This document shows, piece after piece, positions 26,005 through 35,494 of a stretch of DNA of 64,000 bases. The stretch's first letter is position 1; each line of letters starts with the position of its first letter. The translations under genes were made by a program, and so were the position numbers. Source of the DNA: Caldifarciminota bacterium (GTDB lineage: Bacteria; Hydrothermota; Tepidihabitantia; SM23-42); NCBI GenBank assembly GCA_027026255.1, contig JALVOT010000015.1, forward strand, positions 1 to 64,000. The letters are read 5' to 3'. Below the pieces are notes generated by a model. That model was given only the letters and a program-made list of their open reading frames with translations. It ran no database searches and was not told the DNA's origin.

Positions 26005-28271
26005 TATTGCCTCCTTTTATTTATTAAAATTATTATTGACGGTAATATTAATAGGGCACCGATTCCAGCACCGAGCATTGTAATTGCCACCAGGATACCA
26101 AATCTCTGTAAGGGGATTAATTGGGCGAAGACCAATGCCAGAAAACCGAGGATTACGGCAAGGTCATTTATGAATATTGCCTTACCCGTAGTGCGTAGTG
26201 TATTGATTACTGCCTGGTTAATATCATTAGCCCTTTTTCTTTCTTTGAGAAAACGGTGAAAAAGATGGATTGAGTAATCGATTCCGATACCGATGGATAT
26301 ACTGCCGACAAGCACAGTAGCAATATCAAGGGGGATCTTTGTATAACCCATAAATCCGAAGATTGTAATCAAAGAGAAGACGATGGGCAGCAGCCCAATA
26401 AATCCATAAGACAGAGAGCGCATCATTAGAACAAGAATGATGAATACTGCAATAATTGCGATGAGCAGACTCTGAACCAGGCTTTTCTTTATACTGAGGT
26501 CGAGTTTGCAGTGGATTGATGGCATACCAGTAAGATAGAAATGGGTGCCGGGGCCGTTTATATTCGAGAGATATTTATTGATTGCCTGGACAACCTGATG
26601 TACCCGCTGGGTTTTGAGCCCGCTGCTTAAGGTTGCCTGAATTACCGCTTCAGTTCTGTCGCTGTTTATCAACTGCTCTATTACCTCTTCACTTTCAAGT
26701 AGAAAGAAGAGGTTTGACACCTTTGCCTCATCCTGAGGGATTTTTCTTCCTTCACCCATCACCTCATTCATCCATGCGATGAGGTCGGCAATTGATTGTG
26801 TATTATGGATATCCGGGAATGAATCAAGGAAGGATTCTAATTTTTTTATTTTTCTCAGAGTCGCTGGATCCTTAATATTCCCTTTGACCAATATCTGGAT
26901 TGGGGTTGAACCACCGAATTTTTCTGCGATTACCTTTTCCGTGTGTCGAAAATCGGTCTCCGGTTTGAAATAATTCAGGATATCAACCTTACGTTCAATT
27001 TTTGGTATGCCAAGGCTTGCGATTATTATTAACAATATACCGCATATTAAGATTGTCTTGTATTTTTTTATAATAAATGGACCAGGATTTATAATAATTC
27101 CGGTTTTTGTCTTTTTCTTCTCTTTTGGGTTTATCCAGTAAATCAGACCGGGAATAAAGGTGAGAGAGATAATAAGTGAAAACAGAATACCCAGACTACA
27201 GAAGATGCCAAAGTCTTTGATTGCGGTAAGGTATGAGCCCAGGATAAATGATGAGAATCCGAGTATTGTAGTTGCACTGGCGAGGATTACCGGTAGTGTA
27301 ACACTACTTAAGGCGTCTATCGATCTCTGTAATCGGTTCTTTTTAGTATCCCTTTCCATAAAATGGCTGATGACATGGATTCCATAGGCACTGCCCACGG
27401 CAAATAGAATTACAGGAATGATATCCGAGATAATAGTTATAGGAATATGTAAAAGTGCCATTATCGCCAAGGTCCAGGTTGTGCTGAGCAGGACCGATAA
27501 GATTGGCAGAATAACGCGGAAGAGATTCTGGAATCCGATAGTAAGGGCAAAAAGGATAAATATCATCACCAGAGGGATGAGAAGTTTCAAATCCCTGATA
27601 ATCATATCACTGATACCAACCATTAAAAATGGCTGGCCACCATAATAAACCTTTTCATTTAAGTTAAGTTTTTCAACGGTTTTTTTTAACCGACGCGCGG
27701 TCTTCATCTGGTCTGTTTCACGGTTTAATCGGCAGATTATTATTGTTTCTTTTGCATCTAAGGATACAAGGTTTTTCCGGTACATATCCCTGGAAAGGGT
27801 ATAGGCTTTAAGTTTTTTGAGTTCGGCTCGGGTGCCGGGCGGATTTTCGGTGTCGATTAATGGTCCGATTTCAAGCCCTTCATCGGTCATTTTTATATTT
27901 AATATATTGGTCAAACTTGTGACAGATTGCACACCTTCGAGATTTTGAAACTGTTCCGTGAGTTGGGCGATATGGTTAAGGGTCTTTAAATTGAATACAT
28001 CATCGGTCTCAAGCACAATCATTGCAATTAGATTTCCGCCGTATTCTTTTCCTATATAATCAAAGAGTTTAATCAGCGAATCATTTTTCGGCATATAGGA
28101 CATAATATCGGGCTGGGTCTGGATGTCTTTGATAAAGAATCCGAGAAAGGCGGTGAGTATTATGGTGCCAATTACAATTACCTTGTGGTTATTCAAAACC
28201 ACTGAGGCAAATTTCTGGATTATCCCCTTCTGGAATATTTGACTATTTTGGTCTTTTGGTCGATAATGCAT
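26004..28271 (-). CDS. RND/MMPL-superfamily exporter
   Basis: The 755-residue inner-membrane protein has the two-fold RND layout. One helix near residue 35 is followed by a periplasmic loop to about 200, then six helices to about 390 (ILFAVGSAYGIHVISHFMER). A second helix near 405, a second loop and a final helix bundle to 755 (VLVGSISIGIGIDYSIHLFHRF) complete it. The paired GSAYGIH and GIGIDYSIH motifs are those of MMPL-like exporters driven by the proton gradient. It is repressed, I infer, by the TetR protein encoded upstream. The substrate is unknown; sterol-, hopanoid- or lipid-type cargo is usual for relatives. Confidence 0.88.
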   Translation of the reverse strand: MHYRPKDQNSQIFQKGIIQKFASVVLNNHKVIVIGTIILTAFLGFFIKDIQTQPDIMSYMPKNDSLIKLFDYIGKEYGGNLIAMIVLETDDVFNLKTLNHIAQLTEQFQNLEGVQSVTSLTNILNIKMTDEGLEIGPLIDTENPPGTRAELKKLKAYTLSRDMYRKNLVSLDAKETIIICRLNRETDQMKTARRLKKTVEKLNLNEKVYYGGQPFLMVGISDMIIRDLKLLIPLVMIFILFALTIGFQNLFRVILPILSVLLSTTWTLAIMALLHIPITIISDIIPVILFAVGSAYGIHVISHFMERDTKKNRLQRSIDALSSVTLPVILASATTILGFSSFILGSYLTAIKDFGIFCSLGILFSLIISLTFIPGLIYWINPKEKKKTKTGIIINPGPFIIKKYKTILICGILLIIIASLGIPKIERKVDILNYFKPETDFRHTEKVIAEKFGGSTPIQILVKGNIKDPATLRKIKKLESFLDSFPDIHNTQSIADLIAWMNEVMGEGRKIPQDEAKVSNLFFLLESEEVIEQLINSDRTEAVIQATLSSGLKTQRVHQVVQAINKYLSNINGPGTHFYLTGMPSIHCKLDLSIKKSLVQSLLIAIIAVFIILVLMMRSLSYGFIGLLPIVFSLITIFGFMGYTKIPLDIATVLVGSISIGIGIDYSIHLFHRFLKERKRANDINQAVINTLRTTGKAIFINDLAVILGFLALVFAQLIPLQRFGILVAITMLGAGIGALLILPSIIILINKRRQ

Positions 28272-28280
28272 AAAATTTTT

Positions 28281-28865
28281 TTATCTCCTTTTTATACCGT
28301 TAAAAAGCAAATCAAATAAGGTGTCGATGTTTCTGTTCAGTTTTTTAATATCCTTTTCTGTTGCCCAGTGGTATTCGAGTCCTTTCATTCCTACCACAAT
28401 CGTGAATGCGGTAAGGTCGAGGTCATCAATTTCAAATATTTTTTTTTCAATACCCTGTTTGAGTATCGATTTTATCGTTTCAATCTCAAAGGAATCAAAT
28501 TGGCTTCTAAATTTCTGGATGAATTTGTAGTTTTCCAAATATTCATCCTGGAATGCACTATAGACATTGGCGAGGCGGTTCAGTGCATTCATCCTCGCCT
28601 TGAAATAGGTGCGTAGTTTATCCGTAGGAAGTTTTTCCCGGGCGATTGCATTTAGGATCTCTGATTTCAAAATATTCCCTTCTCTTTTAATGACTGCCTT
28701 AAAGATATCTTCCTTGCTGGAAAAATAATGGTAGAGTGAACTCTTCGCCCGATTATTCGCCTTTGCAATATCCTCCATTGTCGCCTTGCGCAGGCCATAG
28801 CGGGCAAAGATTTTAACCGCCGATTCAATAATCTGGTCGCGGATATCTTTAGTGCCTTCGGGCAT
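28281..28865 (-). CDS. TetR/AcrR-family transcriptional regulator
   Basis: The 194-residue protein has an N-terminal TetR helix-turn-helix (IFARYGLRKATMEDIAKANN, then KSSLYHYFSSKEDIF) and a helical ligand domain. It is the first gene of the exporter operon and 9 nt from the RND gene. A 13-bp palindrome in its own leader is a good operator candidate, so I infer autorepression released by the exported compound. The ATG at 28865 is fixed by an in-frame TAA two codons upstream. The ribosome-binding site is only a G-run. Confidence 0.9.
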   Translation of the reverse strand: MPEGTKDIRDQIIESAVKIFARYGLRKATMEDIAKANNRAKSSLYHYFSSKEDIFKAVIKREGNILKSEILNAIAREKLPTDKLRTYFKARMNALNRLANVYSAFQDEYLENYKFIQKFRSQFDSFEIETIKSILKQGIEKKIFEIDDLDLTAFTIVVGMKGLEYHWATEKDIKKLNRNIDTLFDLLFNGIKRR

Positions 28866-28911
28866 AATTTACCCCCATAAAATTTTCGACTAAATTAGTC
28901 AAATGTTTCAT
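28849..28911 (-). CDS. Possible leaderless 20-residue leader peptide ahead of tetR
   Basis: An ATG at 28911 lies 6 nt after the -10 box, as in the window's leaderless genes. It opens MKHLTNLVENFMGVNYARRH, which stops at TAA 28849-28851, overlapping the tetR start in another frame. It could couple translation to tetR, which has a weak ribosome-binding site. No homology is claimed. Confidence 0.35.
   Translation of the reverse strand: MKHLTNLVENFMGVNYARRH
28888..28900. promoter_or_regulatory. Candidate TetR operator
   Basis: GACTAAATTAGTC is a perfect 13-bp palindrome, 18 bp downstream of the -10 box of the tetR promoter and 23 bp before the tetR ATG. The position would block transcription if bound. 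Confidence 0.5.
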
Positions 28912-28917
28912 TGTCTA

Positions 28918-28945
28918 ATTATATTCAAAATTTAACCTCTGTCAA
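28918..28945 (-). promoter_or_regulatory. Promoter of the tetR-RND-LolA-barrel operon
   Basis: On the minus strand, TTGACA (28940-28945) and TATAAT (28918-28923) are perfect, with a 16-bp spacer. Confidence 0.75.
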
Positions 28946-28959
28946 GGGGTAAAATAACA

Positions 28960-29982
28960 TCAGCAAATTTCTTCAATGATTCCACCGCCCAGGACCAGGT
29001 CATCTTCATAAAAGACCACAGATTGTCCCGGGGTGATTGCCCATTGGGGTTTTTTAAAAGTAACCTTTATCCGTCCGTTTTTCAAAGGGGTGATTCGCGC
29101 CGGGGCAAGGGGTGCCGTATATCTTATCTTTGCCTGAACCATCCTTTTATTGAGTCGGTTAAATGGAATAAGATTTATATCTCCGGCAATAAATTCTGAT
29201 TTATAAACATCCTTTTTTTCTCCAACATATAAGGCATTTTTTTTCGGGTCTATCTTTATGATATAATAAGGCTGTTTATGGCTGATACCAATACCCCGGC
29301 GCTGGCCCCAGGTATAAAAAAAGATACCCTTATGCTGACCAATTATTCTGCCATCTTTGTTGATTATTGGCCCAGGCCTTTCGGGCAGTTTTTTTTTAAG
29401 AAATGTTGCACAGTCAGTATCCGGAAGAAAGCAGGCATCCTGACTCTTTTTCCTCTTCGCAGTGGGAAGTTTAAACTTTTTGGCAATGTGGCGCACCTCT
29501 TCTTTTGTGTATCGGCCAAGGGGCAGGATGGTTCGGGCAAGCTGTGTTTGTGTAAGGCGATAAAGAAAATAGGATTGTTCGTTTTTATCGCGCCCCTTTT
29601 TTAAAAGAAATCTTTTATTATTTTCTTCAACCCGTGCATAATGGCCGGTGGCAATGCGATCAAATCCGAGTTCTAAAGCCTTATTAAGAAAGAGTTCAAA
29701 TTTTATATAACGATTGCACAGGATACAGGGATTTGGTGTTCGGCCCTGATTATATTCTTCTATAAAATTTTCAATTATGATTTTTTTATATTGGGTGGTG
29801 AAATCGAAGCAGTGAAATGGAATTTTTATTTTCTTTGCTACCCGGCGGGCAAATTCAATATCTTTATCGGTAACACCCTGAAACACCATAATTGCTGCTT
29901 CGACTTCATAGCCTTCTTTTTTTAAAAGAAAGGCAGCTGTTGATGAGTCAACCCCACCACTCAGGGCAAGAAGGATTTGCAT
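28960..29982 (-). CDS. mnmA: tRNA-specific 2-thiouridylase
   Basis: MnmA puts sulfur on U34 of Lys, Glu and Gln tRNAs. The 340-residue product has the PP-loop ALSGGVDSS at residues about 6-14, the first catalytic Cys in TPNPCILCNRYIKF, the ATGHYAR motif, and the second Cys in SQDACFLPD. It ends with the beta-barrel domain (RRGIGIS, GGGIIEEIC). It starts 15 nt after the hutU stop, with AAGG before the ATG, so both are probably on one transcript although their roles are unrelated. Confidence 0.94.
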   Translation of the reverse strand: MQILLALSGGVDSSTAAFLLKKEGYEVEAAIMVFQGVTDKDIEFARRVAKKIKIPFHCFDFTTQYKKIIIENFIEEYNQGRTPNPCILCNRYIKFELFLNKALELGFDRIATGHYARVEENNKRFLLKKGRDKNEQSYFLYRLTQTQLARTILPLGRYTKEEVRHIAKKFKLPTAKRKKSQDACFLPDTDCATFLKKKLPERPGPIINKDGRIIGQHKGIFFYTWGQRRGIGISHKQPYYIIKIDPKKNALYVGEKKDVYKSEFIAGDINLIPFNRLNKRMVQAKIRYTAPLAPARITPLKNGRIKVTFKKPQWAITPGQSVVFYEDDLVLGGGIIEEIC

Positions 29983-29997
29983 CAGAGCCTTTTTGCT

Positions 29998-31677
29998 CTA
30001 TTTTTCCATTGGTATCTTGATACCCTTTTTTCGGGCTACTTCAATTGCCTTTTCATAACCGGCATCATAGTGCCGGGCGACTCCTATACCCGGGTCATTG
30101 GTGAGAACCCGTTCAATTCTTTTATCCATATCCCTGGTTCCATCACAAACCAGAACCTGACCAGCATGGATTGAATAGCCGATACCCACACCACCGCCGT
30201 GGTGGATGGAGACCCAGGAGGCACCAGATGCTGTATTGAGCAAGCCATTGAGGATGGGCCAATCAGCAATCGCATCCGAGCCGTCAAGCATACTTTCGGT
30301 TTCCCGATAGGGTGAAGCAACCGAACCGGTATCAAGATGATCCCGTCCAATAACAATGGGTGCCTTTAGTTCACCATCTCTTACCATCTGATTTATCTTA
30401 AGACCCAATTTATCCCTTTCTCCATAACCGAGCCACATAATTCTTGCGGGCAGTCCCTGGAATGATATTTTTTTCTGAGCAAGTTTTATCCACCTTTTGA
30501 TTGCCGGGTCATCACCAAACATCTTTAAAACCAATTCATCGGTCTTATAGATATCTTCCTTGTCTCCAGAAAGGGCGGCCCATCTGAATGGACCTTTGCC
30601 TTCACAGAAAAGTGGTCGGATATATTCAGGAACAAATCCTGGTATCACAAATGGATTTTCAACTCCGGCACGTTTTGCCTGACCACGGATATTGTTGCCG
30701 TAGTCAAAGGTGATTGCACCCTTCTTTTGCATTTCAATCATCGCCTCAACCTGTCTGGCAATTGATTCTAATGCCCGTTTTTTATACTCTTCAGGATTTG
30801 TGCTGCGTAGGTGAAGGGCGTCTTCTAAACTCATTCCTCCGGGAACATAGCCATTCAATTCATCATGGGCTGATGTCTGATCTGTAAGAATATCAGGGAT
30901 TATTCCCCGGCGCACCAGTTCGGGTTCAATATCTGAGGTATTGCCGACCAGACCAACCGAGAGGGGCTTTTTCTCTTTTACTGCATCAAAGACGAGTTCC
31001 AATGCCTTGTCAAGGTCATCAACCATTACATCACAGAAGCCCTGGTCAATGCGTCTTTTTATCCGTGCGGGATCGACCTCAATATCAAGAATTACACCTT
31101 CATTCATTGTTACTGCAAGGGGCTGGGCACCACTCATTGCACCCATCCCACCGGTGAGAACCCATTTACCTTTTAGAGAACCTTTAAAATGCCTTTTTGC
31201 GCAGGCAGCAAGGGTTTCATAGGTACCCTGAATAATCCCCTGGGTTCCAATATAGACCCAGGACCCGGCAGTCATCTGCCCATACATTATCAAACCCAGG
31301 GCCTCAAGTTTTCTGAAGTAATCCCAGTTTGCCCAGGCTGGAACCAATAATGAATTGGCGATTAGAACCCGGGGTGCATATTCAAATGTTTTAAAGACCC
31401 CGACCGGTTTACCGGACTGGATTAGAAGGGTTTCATCATTTTCCAGTTCTTTTAATGTCTTTACAATTCTATGATAGCATTCCCAATTTCTTGCTGCCCT
31501 GCCGCTTCCGCCGTAAACAATCAACTCTTCAGGTCTTTCTGCAACATCAGGGTCCAGATTATTTTGAAGCATTCTTAAGGCTGCCTCTTGTTGCCATCCC
31601 TTACAGCTGATTTCAGTTCCGCGCGGGGCAGAAATAGGTTTATAAACATATTCTTTCATCGTTTTAGTTTTTTTCAT
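29998..31677 (-). CDS. hutU: Urocanate hydratase
   Basis: Urocanase turns urocanate into imidazolone propionate in histidine breakdown, using tightly bound NAD+. The 559-residue length is normal. The NAD-binding and active-site motifs are present: [53 protein letters not shown], and near the end [16 protein letters not shown]. No hutH, hutI or other histidine-utilisation gene is in the window, so the pathway cannot be confirmed here. The ATG has AAGGAGG upstream and its own promoter. Confidence 0.96.
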   Translation of the reverse strand: MKKTKTMKEYVYKPISAPRGTEISCKGWQQEAALRMLQNNLDPDVAERPEELIVYGGSGRAARNWECYHRIVKTLKELENDETLLIQSGKPVGVFKTFEYAPRVLIANSLLVPAWANWDYFRKLEALGLIMYGQMTAGSWVYIGTQGIIQGTYETLAACAKRHFKGSLKGKWVLTGGMGAMSGAQPLAVTMNEGVILDIEVDPARIKRRIDQGFCDVMVDDLDKALELVFDAVKEKKPLSVGLVGNTSDIEPELVRRGIIPDILTDQTSAHDELNGYVPGGMSLEDALHLRSTNPEEYKKRALESIARQVEAMIEMQKKGAITFDYGNNIRGQAKRAGVENPFVIPGFVPEYIRPLFCEGKGPFRWAALSGDKEDIYKTDELVLKMFGDDPAIKRWIKLAQKKISFQGLPARIMWLGYGERDKLGLKINQMVRDGELKAPIVIGRDHLDTGSVASPYRETESMLDGSDAIADWPILNGLLNTASGASWVSIHHGGGVGIGYSIHAGQVLVCDGTRDMDKRIERVLTNDPGIGVARHYDAGYEKAIEVARKKGIKIPMEK

Positions 31678-31703
31678 TAAACCTCCTTGTTCTATTTTGT
31701 TCT

Positions 31704-31731
31704 ATTTTAGCAATAAATTGAGGATAGTCAA
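31704..31731 (-). promoter_or_regulatory. Promoter of hutU-mnmA
   Basis: On the minus strand, TTGACT (31726-31731) and TAAAAT (31704-31709) are separated by 16 bp. The transcript has a leader of about 20 nt with a Shine-Dalgarno. Confidence 0.6.
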
Positions 31732-31739
31732 GATAAAAT

Positions 31740-31981
31740 CGAGGGAGATTGTGCGATTCTGATTTCAGGGACATCGTATTTGCATAAAATATTATATCTT
31801 AAAATACCGCTAAATTAACCCAATTTTTATATCTTTGCGGTTGTTGGAATATCGAGGTGCAGGATGCAGGGACAACAAAAATATCATCTGATTTGCTGTT
31901 TTATGGCTTGGATATCCTGATCAATCGTAATGATTTTGTAATTATCTTTTGAAATAAAATCTTTTGCCTTCAATCCCTGTA
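31740..31981. other. Intergenic gap with a possible minus-strand coding remnant
   Basis: On the minus strand about 31884-31985 reads KSIQGLKAKDFISKDNYK, then IITIDQDIQAIKQQIR and TGA, with coding-like character but no start and no recognised family. The rest shows nothing I can name. Confidence 0.2.
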
Positions 31982-32009
31982 TTGACTTGTTTGCAAATTT
32001 GTATATAAT
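31982..32009 (+). promoter_or_regulatory. Promoter of the HEAT-cysS-efp operon (leaderless)
   Basis: TTGACT (31982-31987) and TATAAT (32004-32009) have a 16-bp spacer. The ATG at 32017 is 7 nt past the -10 box, with no Shine-Dalgarno. Confidence 0.7.
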
Positions 32010-32016
32010 TCGTTTA

Positions 32017-33000
32017 ATGAAGTGGCTGTTATTACTGAATTTTCTGCTGCTTTTTTTGACCTGCGGCACTCCACCGCGTGAGAGGGCATTGCAGATTTTA
32101 AATAGTGGTATTAAGGACAGTTCAGTTGTTATCCGGGTCAATGCGGCAAAGGGACTTAAGGAAATCGGTGATAGCCGGGGTATTGAGGTGCTTTATAAGA
32201 TACTGCAGGGGGAGGATGAAGATGGTATTATTGCAGCCCTGAACGCTCTTTATGACCTGCAGGAAAAGAGGTTCTCACTCTTAGTTGTAAATTTAATCAA
32301 AGATGCTAATCCTCTGGTTAGAACTGAGGCATATCGGGTGGTTGCCCGGCTTTCGCAGCCCGAGGTGAAACAGATTCTCATTAATGGAACCAGGGACCAT
32401 ATTGTGAGCATCAGGAGAATTGCATATCAGGGATTGGCTCAATTTAATGATGAGAAGGTTATCCGGGCCGGTCTTTCTGATCCCGACCCATTGGTCAGGA
32501 TCGAATCCGCAAGGTCTTTAGGATTATGCGGGGAAAATGGGATGGGGAATTTTATAAAGAAAGAGTTGAAGTTGATGAATCCTGAAGTCTGGTCAAGGGG
32601 TGTGATTTGTCTTGCCGAGCTTAAGGATACTTCATCCCTCGGTTTTATCAAAAAACTTCTTTTTGATACACCCTGGGATTTGAAACTCAGTGCATGCGAG
32701 GCGCTTTTAATGCTTAATAATGATTCTGGAAATGAGATTTTAAAACAGGCGCTTAAATCCGATGACCCGTTTGTCCGAATTAAGGCAGTGGAAATACTGA
32801 AGCGGTATCCACTCCCGGAATTTTTTGAACCGCTTAAACAGGCAACCCAGGATGAATATATAAATGTTTCGATCGGGGCAATTGATGACCTGCGTCACTA
32901 TCATAAAAAGGAATTAAAGAAATTATTTGTTCAACTTTTAGATGCCCCCAACCCTCTGGTGAGGATTGCCGCAGCGGTTGCATATCTTAAGGCGGAATAA
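32017..33000 (+). CDS. HEAT-repeat lipoprotein
   Basis: The start is the ATG at 32017, immediately after the promoter. An in-frame upstream start at 31987 lies inside the promoter. The 327-residue product begins MKWLLLLNFLLLFLTC with a lipobox Cys at 16. The rest is a run of HEAT/PBS-lyase-type helical repeats of about 30 residues (DSSVVIRVNAAKGLKEIGD, DANPLVRTEAYRVVARL, DPDPLVRIESARSLG, SDDPFVRIKAVEIL, APNPLVRIAAAVAYL). Such solenoids bind proteins, so I infer an envelope scaffold. The stop overlaps the cysS start as TAATG. Confidence 0.88.
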   Translation: MKWLLLLNFLLLFLTCGTPPRERALQILNSGIKDSSVVIRVNAAKGLKEIGDSRGIEVLYKILQGEDEDGIIAALNALYDLQEKRFSLLVVNLIKDANPLVRTEAYRVVARLSQPEVKQILINGTRDHIVSIRRIAYQGLAQFNDEKVIRAGLSDPDPLVRIESARSLGLCGENGMGNFIKKELKLMNPEVWSRGVICLAELKDTSSLGFIKKLLFDTPWDLKLSACEALLMLNNDSGNEILKQALKSDDPFVRIKAVEILKRYPLPEFFEPLKQATQDEYINVSIGAIDDLRHYHKKELKKLFVQLLDAPNPLVRIAAAVAYLKAE

Positions 33001-34475
33001 TGGGATTAAGATTTTTAAATACACTTTCCGGTAAATTGGAAAATTTCAAACCTATAAATAATGGAGAGGTGGGAATCTACAGTTGTGGTATGACAGTTCA
33101 GGGACCGCCTCATATCGGTCATATCCGCGCTGCACTTAATCGTGATGTCCTTGTGCGCTGGCTTAAATATCTCGGTTATAAGGTAACGAGTGTTGAAAAT
33201 TTTACTGATGTTGATGATAAGATTATTCAAAAACAGAAAGCATATAAAAAAGATTGGCGGATAATCGCTCAGGAGAATATTGATAAATATTTGCAGGTCT
33301 GTGACCAGCTGAATATTGAAAGGGCAACGGTCTATCCCAGGGCATCCCAGCATATTGAAGAAATTATTAATCTGGTTCAGGGACTTGTTGATAAGGGGTA
33401 TGGATATGAAAAGAAAGGCGATGTCTATTATCGGGTGAGAAATTTTACCACCTACGGTAGGCTATCCAAAAAGAGTATTGATGAATTAAAGTCTGGAGTT
33501 CGGATTGAACCGAGTGAAGAGAAAGATGACCCATTAGATTTCGCCCTCTGGAAGGCGGCAAAGGCGGACGAGCCCTTCTGGTTCAGTCCCTGGGGAAAAG
33601 GAAGACCAGGATGGCATATTGAATGTTCTGCGATGTCAATGCATTATCTCGGTAAGACGCTTGATATCCATACCGGGGGTGAAGATTTAATCTTTCCCCA
33701 TCATGAGAATGAGATCGCCCAATCCGAGGCGGCAACGGGTCAACAATTTGTGCGCTACTGGCTTCACACCGGTTGGGTTACCCTTGGTGGTGAAAAGATG
33801 TCAAAATCTACCGGCCATTTTCTCCTTATTGATGAACTTTTAAAGGAGTATCGTCCCAATGTGGTAAGATTATATCTTTTAAAGACCCATTATAGAAATC
33901 AGATTGAATTTTCCCGGGCACGGCTTGATGAGGCAAAATCGGCATATTTACGGATTCAGACCTTTCTCAGTAGTTTTAAGGAATTGCCTGATATTGAGAA
34001 ACCATTAATGCTTGAGGAATTTTCTGAGGCGATGAATGATGATCTTAATACGCCCAGGGTATTGGGCATTATCTATGATTTAATAAAGAAGGGCTATGAG
34101 ACTTCGGATATTGATATCGCCTGTACTGTAAAGTATTATTTGAGGATATTGGGATTTCGGGATGAATCAACCGAGCCGCCGTTTGAATCGGTCTCTGTTA
34201 CTTTAAAGGAAATAATAAAAAAATTGGAAGATGATGGTCGTCAAAATATACTTGATGAGATAAAAGATGAACTCTGGAAGATGTATGGAAATTTCAGGCG
34301 TGCCGGGGATGTCTTTCCCGGGATGGTGGATTTGATTCTTCGGATAAGGAATATATTAAGAAAGGAAAAAGATTATTCATTTGCAGATTATATCAGGTCA
34401 CGGCTTGCAGATACGGGTATTCAGATTCAGGATATTAATCTTGATAAAAGTACCTATAGATTGGAGGTGCGATGA
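33000..34475 (+). CDS. cysS: Cysteinyl-tRNA synthetase
   Basis: CysRS charges tRNA-Cys. The 491-residue class I enzyme has the HIGH motif in GPPHIGHIRAAL and the zinc Cys in SCGMTVQG and WHIECSAM, then HTGGEDLIFPHHENEIAQ, and KMSKS in GGEKMSKSTGHF. The C-terminal DALR-type helical domain is complete. It sits in a leaderless operon with the HEAT lipoprotein (1-nt overlap) and efp (4-nt overlap), so it is translated by coupling. Confidence 0.97.
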   Translation: MGLRFLNTLSGKLENFKPINNGEVGIYSCGMTVQGPPHIGHIRAALNRDVLVRWLKYLGYKVTSVENFTDVDDKIIQKQKAYKKDWRIIAQENIDKYLQVCDQLNIERATVYPRASQHIEEIINLVQGLVDKGYGYEKKGDVYYRVRNFTTYGRLSKKSIDELKSGVRIEPSEEKDDPLDFALWKAAKADEPFWFSPWGKGRPGWHIECSAMSMHYLGKTLDIHTGGEDLIFPHHENEIAQSEAATGQQFVRYWLHTGWVTLGGEKMSKSTGHFLLIDELLKEYRPNVVRLYLLKTHYRNQIEFSRARLDEAKSAYLRIQTFLSSFKELPDIEKPLMLEEFSEAMNDDLNTPRVLGIIYDLIKKGYETSDIDIACTVKYYLRILGFRDESTEPPFESVSVTLKEIIKKLEDDGRQNILDEIKDELWKMYGNFRRAGDVFPGMVDLILRIRNILRKEKDYSFADYIRSRLADTGIQIQDINLDKSTYRLEVR

Positions 34476-35029
34476 TTAATGCTACTCAGATTAGAAAGGG
34501 GATGCTCATCAAACTTGATGGCGTTCCATATGTTGTTTTAAATGCGACACATATTACACCGGGTAAGGGACGGGCATATATGCAGTGTGTGATAAGAAAT
34601 CTCCAAACCGGACTTTCCCGGGATATAAGATTTCGTTCTAATGACCGTGTTGAAAAGGCTGAGGTGGAAGAGATAGATATGGAATATATCTATAATTCCG
34701 ACAATATCTATTATTTTATGGACCTTGAGTCCTATGAGCAGATTCCAATCGATGCAGAACTTATCGGTGAATCAAGGAAATTTCTTCAGCCGAATATCAG
34801 GGTCCGGGTGAGATTCTATGAAGGCAAGCCACTTGGTATTATTCTTCCCAAGTATGTAATTCTGAAGGTTGTTGATACCCAGGCACATATCAAGGATGCA
34901 ACTGCCCAGGCGCAGATGAAACCGGCAAGGCTTGAAGGTGACCATAACTGTCAGGTTCCTCCGTTTATTGAGGTCGGGGATTTGATAAAAGTAAATACCG
35001 AGACCGGTGAATATGTTGAGCGGGTTTAG
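34472..35029 (+). CDS. efp: Elongation factor P
   Basis: EF-P relieves ribosome stalling at proline runs. The 185-residue length and three beta domains are typical. The modification-site lysine lies in ITPGKGRAYMQC (the usual PGKG loop), so a Lys-type modification could occur; no modifying enzyme is in the window. The C-terminal domain has VKVNTETGEY. The start overlaps the cysS end as ATGA, with GGAGG inside cysS. Confidence 0.97.
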   Translation: MINATQIRKGMLIKLDGVPYVVLNATHITPGKGRAYMQCVIRNLQTGLSRDIRFRSNDRVEKAEVEEIDMEYIYNSDNIYYFMDLESYEQIPIDAELIGESRKFLQPNIRVRVRFYEGKPLGIILPKYVILKVVDTQAHIKDATAQAQMKPARLEGDHNCQVPPFIEVGDLIKVNTETGEYVERV

Positions 35030-35085
35030 AATTACATTAAGTTCTTTGTTAAAAGATTTTGCCTTTTGGGGCAAAAGGAGGTATT

Positions 35086-35469
35086 ATGTCTAAGGATTTA
35101 CAAGAAACAATAAGAGAGGTTGCGGAAAAGATTCCTGGTTGTCGTTATGTCAGCCTTGTTGGTTATGACGGCATAACCGTCACCCAGTATATAATTGAAG
35201 CGAATTTTGATGTCAGCCTTTATGATGCTGAAGTTTCATCAATTATGCTGGCATCCAGGGAAGTAAGGAAGAGCCTTGAATTGGGTATTGATAAAGAGTT
35301 GATCTGGTTGACCGAAAATTCATTTTTTATCATCCATCCATTGAGTGAAGAGTATTTTATCTATGCCTGTCTTAAGTCCTCGGATTCAAGCCCTGGTGTG
35401 GCAAGGATTACATTAAACAAGGCAAAGCCGGAGATTAAGAAGATTATATATCCTGAATCTGGTTTGTAG
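35086..35469 (+). CDS. Roadblock/LC7-domain protein
   Basis: The start is the ATG at 35086 with AAAGGAGG 5 nt upstream. The upstream in-frame start at 35059 lacks one. The 127-residue product has one roadblock/LC7 fold: an N-terminal helix (LQETIREVAEKIPG), strands CRYVSLVGYDGITVTQY, a central helix (EVSSIMLASREVRKSL), and strands around ELIWLTENSFFIIHPL. In bacteria such proteins usually regulate small Ras-like GTPases of the MglA type. No GTPase is encoded next to it. Its place between efp and comEC may be only operonic. Confidence 0.75.
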   Translation: MSKDLQETIREVAEKIPGCRYVSLVGYDGITVTQYIIEANFDVSLYDAEVSSIMLASREVRKSLELGIDKELIWLTENSFFIIHPLSEEYFIYACLKSSDSSPGVARITLNKAKPEIKKIIYPESGL

Positions 35470-35494
35470 ATTTCTCGCAGTAGCGGGAGGATAG

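Noticed and set aside
28960-31677. A histidine-degradation operon
   Set aside because: Only hutU is present; its operon partner is mnmA, which is unrelated.
31884-32141. 85-residue minus-strand ORF across the HEAT promoter
   Set aside because: Its first half is antisense to the lipoprotein signal peptide and promoter. Only the last ~35 residues look coding-like, so it is treated as a possible remnant.
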